A stretch of 64,000 bases of DNA, from assembly GCA_018394315.1 (NCBI GenBank), contig CP074575.1:771501-835500 (forward strand), in the 5' to 3' direction. Positions 55,585 through 64,000 of this stretch are shown in pieces. Numbering within the stretch: position 1 is the first letter of the stretch; each line of letters begins with the position of its first letter. The notes beneath the pieces are model-generated. The model made no database searches. It worked only from the letters and a program-made list of their open reading frames with translations, and was not told the DNA's origin. This DNA is from Mycoplasmatota bacterium (GTDB lineage: Bacteria; Bacillota_I; Bacilli_A; MAG-NZ). Made by a program: the position numbers and the translations under genes.

Positions 55585-56022
55585 ATGTACAGTATAAAGA
55601 GGGTGAATTCGGAAGAAGGAGTAAAACTGAAAGAAAGTGTAATAGAATTTTTGGAACAGATTCCTACAGTCGAATCAATAGACGATGATGTAGTGGAAAA
55701 TGCATCGGTCTTGTTTGAAGATGACAAAGTTCTAGGAATACTATCTTATGAGAAATTTACGAATTATGGGTTGATAAGATATTTTATTTTTAAAAGTGTG
55801 ATTTCTAATGATCACATATTTGAGTTACTTAATGATGTGATAGAATCTGCTAGAAGTAATGATATTGATTCTTTGTTTTCTGTTATTAATAAAAAAGAAA
55901 TTGAGAACTTTTTTGGAGAACTTGGTTTCGATAAGGTTGATAAATCAAAATTTGTAATAGACGAAGAAAATTTTCTTGATTCCCAATATAAAGATGCAAA
56001 CATCATGTTATGTAAGATATAA
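55585..56022 (+). CDS. GNAT-like protein (possible acetyltransferase)
   Basis: This 145-residue protein has the strand and helix pattern of the GNAT fold: ASVLFEDDKVLGILSYEKF (beta 2-3 hairpin), then ELLNDVIESARSNDIDSLFS, and the C-terminal segment IENFFGELGFDKVDKSKF, typical of the end of GNAT domains. The usual acetyl-CoA R/QxxGxG/A loop is not apparent, so activity is uncertain. Bacillus has a GNAT gene (ywlB) near spoIIR, which supports the call by position. SD is a run of six G (AAAAAGGGGGG). A terminator follows. Confidence 0.6.
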   Translation: MYSIKRVNSEEGVKLKESVIEFLEQIPTVESIDDDVVENASVLFEDDKVLGILSYEKFTNYGLIRYFIFKSVISNDHIFELLNDVIESARSNDIDSLFSVINKKEIENFFGELGFDKVDKSKFVIDEENFLDSQYKDANIMLCKI

Positions 56023-56040
56023 TCTATAAGCTTTAATTTG

Positions 56041-56067
56041 GCACTTCTACGAAGTGCTATTTTTTTA
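56041..56067 (+). terminator. Terminator after the GNAT-like gene
   Basis: GCACTTC (56041-56047) pairs with GAAGTGC (56051-56057), loop TAC, then TATTTTTTT. Confidence 0.9.
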
Positions 56068-56258
56068 GCTATTAAAATTTATAACACTAAAAAACTAACT
56101 AATTTAATTTTCCTTGTGTATTTTTATAAGTATACGGTGAAAACTAAGAGTTGAAAGGCGATTCGATTGGATATTTTAACATATTTTGGTAATATAAGAA
56201 TACTAGAATTTTGGGTTTTGCATAGACTAGTTCGCATACAAAATAATTTATATTTTAA

Positions 56259-56287
56259 TTGAATAATTTTATGAATTATGATAAAAT
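56259..56287 (+). promoter_or_regulatory. Promoter of rpiB-upp (and possibly the atp operon)
   Basis: TTGAAT (56259-56264), 17 bases, TAAAAT (56282-56287) with TG at 56279-56280 (extended -10). The AT-rich 190 bases before it (56068-56258) hold no gene or repeat that I can support. Confidence 0.75.
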
Positions 56288-56305
56288 CTTTGAGAGGTAA
56301 ATTAG

Positions 56306-56737
56306 ATGAGAATAGTAATTGGATGTGACCATGGTGGTTACGTATTAAAAAAGAAAATAATTGCCTACTTAGAGGAAAACAACATTACTTTTGAAGATGT
56401 TGGGAGTTATTCCGAAGAGAGTGTTGATTATCCGGAATATGCGAGAAAAGTTGCAAAAAAAGTTACTTCGGGCAAGTTTGACCGAGGTATTTTGTTATGT
56501 GGAACTGGTATTGGCATTAGTATAGCAGCTAATAAGGTTAAAGGAGCCAGATGTGCATTAGTTCATGATGTAGAAAGCGCGTCGCTAACTAGACAACACA
56601 ATGATTCAAACATTCTAGCGATGGGTGGAAGAATAGTTGACCATAATTTAGCTTTGGAAATTGTAAAGATATGGCTCTCAACTGATTTTGAAGGTGGGAG
56701 ACATTTAAGAAGAGTTAATTCAATCGAGGAGGTCTAG
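56306..56737 (+). CDS. rpiB: Ribose-5-phosphate isomerase B
   Basis: It interconverts ribose-5-phosphate and ribulose-5-phosphate. The 143 residues belong to the RpiB/LacAB family: phosphate-binding start [13 protein letters not shown], active-site Cys in [17 protein letters not shown] and the region [14 protein letters not shown]. Galactose-6-phosphate isomerase subunits are related, but the single gene and the Bacillus-like context (ywlF) favour RpiB. SD TTGAGAGG. upp follows within 2 bases. Confidence 0.93.
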   Translation: MRIVIGCDHGGYVLKKKIIAYLEENNITFEDVGSYSEESVDYPEYARKVAKKVTSGKFDRGILLCGTGIGISIAANKVKGARCALVHDVESASLTRQHNDSNILAMGGRIVDHNLALEIVKIWLSTDFEGGRHLRRVNSIEEV

Positions 56738-56738
56738 C

Positions 56739-57365
56739 ATGGGCAAATTAGTAATAGTTGATCATCCACTTATTGATCATAAGCTAAAAATTATTAGAGA
56801 TGAAACAACTGGTACAAAAGATTTTAGACAAGCTGTTAACGAAGTTGGTGGTTTAATGGCATATGAAGTAACAAGGGATTTACCAACAAAGGAAGTAAGG
56901 GTTAAAACACCTATTTGTGAAACTACGTCTAGAGTATTAGCTAAAGAAGTCGTAATAGTTCCAATTTTAAGAGCAGGTATAGGAATGGTAGATGGTATCC
57001 ATAACTTAATTCCTATTGCAAAGATTGGTCATATCGGTATGTATAGAGATGAGGAAACACTTGTACCAAATGAGTACTACGCTAAATTTCCTGAAGAAAT
57101 GCCAGAAAGCGCAGTACTATTAGTAGATCCAATGATTGCTACAGGTGGTAGTGTTGTCATGGCTATCGACGCTATCAAGAAAAGAGGCGCAAAAGATATA
57201 CGTTTAGTTGGTTTAGTAGCTGCACCTGAAGGTGTTAAAAGAATCAATGAGGAACACCCAGATGTAGATATTTATGTCGCAGCGTTGGATGAAAAATTAA
57301 ATGACGTTGGATATATAGTTCCTGGTCTTGGTGACTGCGGAGATAGGTTATTTGGTACTAAATAA
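56739..57365 (+). CDS. upp: Uracil phosphoribosyltransferase
   Basis: It salvages uracil with PRPP to give UMP. The 208 residues have the PRPP motif [14 protein letters not shown] and the uracil-binding end [18 protein letters not shown]. The start is [28 protein letters not shown] at the end of rpiB. Its stop overlaps the atpZ start (TAATG), so it is read together with the ATP synthase genes. Bacillus ywlG and glyA, between rpiB and upp there, are absent. Confidence 0.97.
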   Translation: MGKLVIVDHPLIDHKLKIIRDETTGTKDFRQAVNEVGGLMAYEVTRDLPTKEVRVKTPICETTSRVLAKEVVIVPILRAGIGMVDGIHNLIPIAKIGHIGMYRDEETLVPNEYYAKFPEEMPESAVLLVDPMIATGGSVVMAIDAIKKRGAKDIRLVGLVAAPEGVKRINEEHPDVDIYVAALDEKLNDVGYIVPGLGDCGDRLFGTK

Positions 57366-57589
57366 TGAAAATCAGAAAAGGGTTTAAGCTTTATGCTATA
57401 GTAACTCAATATTTAATGCAGACGGTTGCATTGGTAGTATTTGGTGTCTATTTTGGCAGTAAGTTAGATATCAAGTATGGAACTGAAAACCTCTACAGTG
57501 GATTGCTTGGAATTCTAGGTATCTTCGTAGGGCTTATTACGTTTGCAATATTTGTATATAGATACGGTGATAAAAATGGAAAAAAATAA
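57365..57589 (+). CDS. atpZ: AtpZ-like ATP synthase-associated membrane protein
   Basis: This 74-residue protein has two transmembrane helices (YLMQTVALVVFGVYFGSKLD, then YSGLLGILGIFVGLITFAIF) joined by a short loop. It matches the AtpZ family encoded at the head of atp operons and sometimes linked to Mg2+ or Ca2+ uptake. It begins in the upp stop and overlaps the atpI start by 14 bases. No catalytic role is expected. Confidence 0.8.
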   Translation: MKIRKGFKLYAIVTQYLMQTVALVVFGVYFGSKLDIKYGTENLYSGLLGILGIFVGLITFAIFVYRYGDKNGKK

Positions 57590-57959
57590 TATTTATTATA
57601 AGGTTATACCAATTGTATGGGTATATGGATTAATTGTCTCGTTAATTTTATACTTTGTTGGAAAAAATCAAGGAGTAGAAACTATGTGGACAATTAGTTT
57701 TGCTCTTGGATTAGCAACAAGTTTGATGAACTTCTCTTTGATGACTAAAGCGGTTAGGAACGCTTTGTCAAGACCAGAGGGGACCAGAATGCGTTATTTG
57801 ATGATGCAACAAGGGTTAAGATATTTTATATACATAGCTATTATGCTAAGTGTTGCATTTAATAATAAATTTGATCTCATTTTTACTTTCATAGGAATGT
57901 TATCAGTAAAAGTTGTAATGTTTTTTTACATATTAATTAAAAAGGGGGGGGATGAGTGA
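57576..57959 (+). CDS. atpI: ATP synthase subunit I
   Basis: AtpI assists assembly of the c ring in some bacteria. The 127-residue protein has four hydrophobic helices, with AtpI-like features such as FALGLATSLMNFSLMTKAV and the end KVVMFFYILIKK. I chose ATG 57576 (SD GGTGATAA); the ORF start at 57543 lies within atpZ. Its last codons contain a run of eight G (57944-57951) that also serves as the SD of atpB. It overlaps atpB by 4 bases. Confidence 0.85.
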   Translation: MEKNNIYYKVIPIVWVYGLIVSLILYFVGKNQGVETMWTISFALGLATSLMNFSLMTKAVRNALSRPEGTRMRYLMMQQGLRYFIYIAIMLSVAFNNKFDLIFTFIGMLSVKVVMFFYILIKKGGDE

Positions 57960-58621
57960 AAATAACAATCTTTGAAACAATATTTACGCCTAGCATATAT
58001 TCATCATTGATTATCACTGGTTTATTATCTATTGTAATAATCTTGTTTGGTTTTAGAATTAAAAAACTTAAACCAACGGATTCACCAAAGGGAATTTTGA
58101 TGTTCCTAGAAGTTGTAGTAGATTTCGTAAATAAATTCGCTAAGGACAACTTTGGAAAATATTGGAAATACTATGCTCCTTATATCCTGTCGCTACTACT
58201 ATTCTTAGTCTTTAGTAATACAGCAGGGTTATTTGGTTTAAGACCACCTACAGCTAGTGTAAGTGTTACATTTGCTTTAGCTTTAGTGACATTTCTATTG
58301 ATTCACGTTAGTGGGATATTAAATAAAGGTGTTAAAAAGTATGCAAAGGGTTTTCTAGAACCTATTGCACCAATGTTACCGCTTAATATTATAGGTGAAT
58401 TTGCGATTCCGATCGCACTAGGTTTGCGTTTATTTGGAAATATCTTTTCTGGATTGATTATCACAGGATTAGTTTATGGAGTTTTAGGCAATATGGCTTT
58501 TGTAGTTACACCTGCACTCCACGGGATATTTGATGTATTCTTTGGTTTAATTCAAGCAGTTGTATTTGTTTTATTATCAACAATTTTTATCTCTGGACAG
58601 TTAGAACTAGAGGAAGAATAA
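57956..58621 (+). CDS. atpB: ATP synthase subunit a
   Basis: This membrane stator subunit forms the ion half-channels facing the c ring. The 221-residue protein has five to six helices. The essential Arg lies in IALGLRLFGNIFSGLI. The C-terminal helix is FFGLIQAVVFVLLSTIFISG. Translation starts at GTG 57956, overlapping the atpI stop, with the G-rich tract as SD. It starts the core F0 genes in the standard order B-E-F-H-A-G-D-C. Confidence 0.96.
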   Translation: MKITIFETIFTPSIYSSLIITGLLSIVIILFGFRIKKLKPTDSPKGILMFLEVVVDFVNKFAKDNFGKYWKYYAPYILSLLLFLVFSNTAGLFGLRPPTASVSVTFALALVTFLLIHVSGILNKGVKKYAKGFLEPIAPMLPLNIIGEFAIPIALGLRLFGNIFSGLIITGLVYGVLGNMAFVVTPALHGIFDVFFGLIQAVVFVLLSTIFISGQLELEEE

Positions 58622-58891
<270 letters not shown>

Positions 58892-58912
58892 TAAGAAATT
58901 AGGAGGCTTTAT

Positions 58913-59443
58913 ATGGATAAGTTTTTAGAAAAGATTCCTGAGTTTGTTGAACAAGGTCTTGGAATCGACGTTGGATCACTTGGTATTCAATTGATCGCAA
59001 CATTTATCCTGTTTGCTGTAGTATTTAAATTTCTTTGGAAGCCTATGACAAATCTATTAGAAGAGCGTAGAGAAATTATCTCAAATGATTTAGAAGAAGC
59101 AAAAAATGCTAATGCTAATGCTCATCAAATTAAATTGGAGTTAGAAGAAAGATTAAATGAAGCTAAAAATGAAGCTAAAAACATTATTGAGGCATCTCGA
59201 GAAAGAGGAGAAAGTGAAAAGTCTCGTATTGTTGCTGAAGCTGAACAGGAAGCAGCTAATAATTTAAGTAAGGCTGCTGATGAGATTAGTTTAGAGTACC
59301 AAAAGGCTCGCGGAAACATTAAAAATGAAATCGTTGAAGTGGCTTTTCAGGTAGCTGAGAAAATTATTGAAAAGGAAATTGATTCTTCAAAACATGAAGT
59401 GGTTGTTGAAGACTTTTTGAGAGAGGTTGAAAAAGATGCTTAG
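58913..59443 (+). CDS. atpF: ATP synthase subunit b
   Basis: This is the peripheral stalk subunit. The 176 residues have an N-terminal transmembrane helix (IQLIATFILFAVVFKFLWKP) and a long charged helix with heptad-like Ala/Glu/Lys content (from about 50 to 150). About 20 residues before the helix (FLEKIPEFVEQGLGIDVGSL) are typical of Gram-positive b subunits. SD TTAGGAGG. It overlaps atpH by 8 bases. Confidence 0.96.
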   Translation: MDKFLEKIPEFVEQGLGIDVGSLGIQLIATFILFAVVFKFLWKPMTNLLEERREIISNDLEEAKNANANAHQIKLELEERLNEAKNEAKNIIEASRERGESEKSRIVAEAEQEAANNLSKAADEISLEYQKARGNIKNEIVEVAFQVAEKIIEKEIDSSKHEVVVEDFLREVEKDA

Positions 59444-59954
59444 TAAGGAGTACGCACTAGCACTATTTCAACTCGCTGAAGACTTAAACAAAACAAAAAT
59501 TTTTGAAGAGCAATTTAAAGTTATTATTGAAGCTTTTAAGAATGATGAGGATATTATGACAATAATTACTCATCCAAAGATTCTAGCTTCTGAGAAAAAA
59601 GAGATACTAGGTAATGTGTTGAAGTCATTTGATCAAGATATGCTATATTTCTGTTATGTTTTGATCGATAATGGACGCTTTGAAGCATTACTTGGTATTT
59701 ATGATGAGTTTATTAGTTTGATAAAGAAATCGCAAAATACTATGGTAGTCAATGTGTTTAGTGCAGTTCCATTATCAAGTGATAAAGTATCTGAATTAAT
59801 TAACATATTAGAAAATAAATATAATAAAAATATTGAGATTGTCGCCTATGTAAATGAAAAAATGCTTGGTGGGATTCGTTTGGAGTTTGATGGATTAGTA
59901 TTGGATGATGCATTAAAAACGAATTTAGATGATCTTAAATCAAATTTGATGTAG
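59436..59954 (+). CDS. atpH: ATP synthase subunit delta
   Basis: It joins the peripheral stalk to the top of F1. The 172 residues have the helical N-domain (KEYALALFQLAEDLNKTK, then ITHPKILASEKKEIL) and the C-domain region KMLGGIRLEFDGLVLDDAL. I chose ATG 59436, nine bases after GAGAGG; TTG 59427 is in frame but right at the SD. Its start lies inside atpF, so the genes are coupled. Confidence 0.95.
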   Translation: MLSKEYALALFQLAEDLNKTKIFEEQFKVIIEAFKNDEDIMTIITHPKILASEKKEILGNVLKSFDQDMLYFCYVLIDNGRFEALLGIYDEFISLIKKSQNTMVVNVFSAVPLSSDKVSELINILENKYNKNIEIVAYVNEKMLGGIRLEFDGLVLDDALKTNLDDLKSNLM

Positions 59955-59970
59955 ATCGGGGTGATATTAA

Positions 59971-63766
<3,796 letters not shown>

Positions 63767-63778
63767 GAGGTAATTGAT

Positions 63779-64000
63779 ATGTTAAGAGTTTCAATTGCAA
63801 CTCCAACAGGTGAAATATATTCTAGCGATATTGATATGATTTTAATTAAATCAAGTGCTGGAGAATATGCTATTTTAGAAAGTCATATTCCTATTGTAAG
63901 TACGATAGACAAAGGATATGTAAAACTTAGAACTGGCGATAATGAAAAGTTTGTAGCAATAAATAGTGGTGTAGTTGAGCAAAGTACTAATATAGTAACT
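63779..64000 (+). CDS. atpC: ATP synthase subunit epsilon, 3' truncated by window end
   Basis: It controls F1 rotation and inhibits ATP hydrolysis. The 74 visible residues (MLRVSIATPTGEIYSSDIDM, then SSAGEYAILESHIPIVSTID, then FVAINSGVVEQS) are the N-terminal beta-sandwich domain. The C-terminal helical domain lies beyond base 64000. SD TAGGAGGT after atpD. The gene completes the standard operon order. Confidence 0.95.
   Translation, partial: MLRVSIATPTGEIYSSDIDMILIKSSAGEYAILESHIPIVSTIDKGYVKLRTGDNEKFVAINSGVVEQSTNIVT

Noticed and set aside
56068-56258. Small gene before the rpiB promoter
   Set aside because: Every frame on the plus strand that I followed is broken by stops within a few codons, and no SD-start combination stands out. 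It is AT-rich intergenic DNA.

Overview
The window is chromosomal DNA from a low-GC (about one third G+C, judged by eye) member of the Bacillota. Gene order follows Bacillus subtilis very closely in four blocks: gltX-cysS-mrnC-rlmB-sigH-rpmG-secE-nusG-rplK-rplA-rplJ-rplL-rsmC-rpoB-rpoC-rpsL-rpsG-fusA-tuf; rpsF-ssb-rpsR and gdpP-rplI-dnaB; prfA-prmC-x-ywlC-spoIIR-GNAT-rpiB-upp; and the atp operon. TGA is a stop (it ends the sigma factor, Nudix and AtpI genes) and Trp is TGG, so the genetic code is standard. A class A penicillin-binding protein and a SpoIIR homologue argue for a walled, sporulating or formerly sporulating lineage. My inference is a relative of Turicibacter, Haloplasma or the Erysipelotrichia near the root of the Mollicutes; the sequence alone does not settle this.

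Layout. 1-4717: guanine nucleotide block (3' part of purD, guaB, xpt, guaA). 4808-7945: a soluble multi-PAS, GGDEF, HD-GYP cyclic-di-GMP protein. 8076-8915: rplM-rpsI. 9076-12106: glpK, a DUF3137 gene, a decayed copy of its 3' end, and lemA. 12197-17966: gltX, a large lipoprotein with three internal repeats, cysS, mrnC, rlmB. 18000-35609: the transcription/translation cluster, interrupted by a Nudix and a DUF308 gene. 35695-38025: pncC, tatD and a lipid-anchored HtrA-like protease. 38233-41685: an E2/CAT-fold protein, a small transaldolase and, on the minus strand, a class A PBP. 41797-42894: ychF. 42895-43315: an IS3-type remnant and a cobalamin riboswitch with terminator. 43316-45779: anaerobic ribonucleotide reductase nrdD-nrdG and a Cys-rich CWC protein. 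45910-50745: rpsF-ssb-rpsR, then gdpP-rplI-dnaB. 50754-55036: MATE transporter, prfA, prmC, a small membrane protein, ywlC. 55086-57365: spoIIR, a GNAT-like gene, rpiB, upp. 57365-64000: F-type ATP synthase (atpZ, atpI, atpB-E-F-H-A-G-D, atpC cut by the window end).

Almost every gene is on the plus strand; only the PBP gene and the IS remnant are on the minus strand. Many promoters can be read directly (TTGACA-like, 17 bp, TATAAT-like). Ribosomal protein operons carry leaders resembling known autoregulatory elements (L13, L1 twice, L10, S6). I found no rRNA, tRNA, CRISPR array, prophage or intact insertion sequence.

There is no obvious unknown multigene system here. The points most worth following are: the cobalamin riboswitch over the anaerobic reductase; ATP synthase c-subunit residues that predict Na+ coupling; drug-target residues in S12 (Arg56) and RpoB (Gln469); SpoIIR whose ribosome-binding site lies inside a terminator hairpin; a UAG-ended mini-ORF in front of release factor 1; a likely non-AUG start for the sigma-H homologue; and two genomic scars (a DUF3137 remnant and an IS3 remnant).
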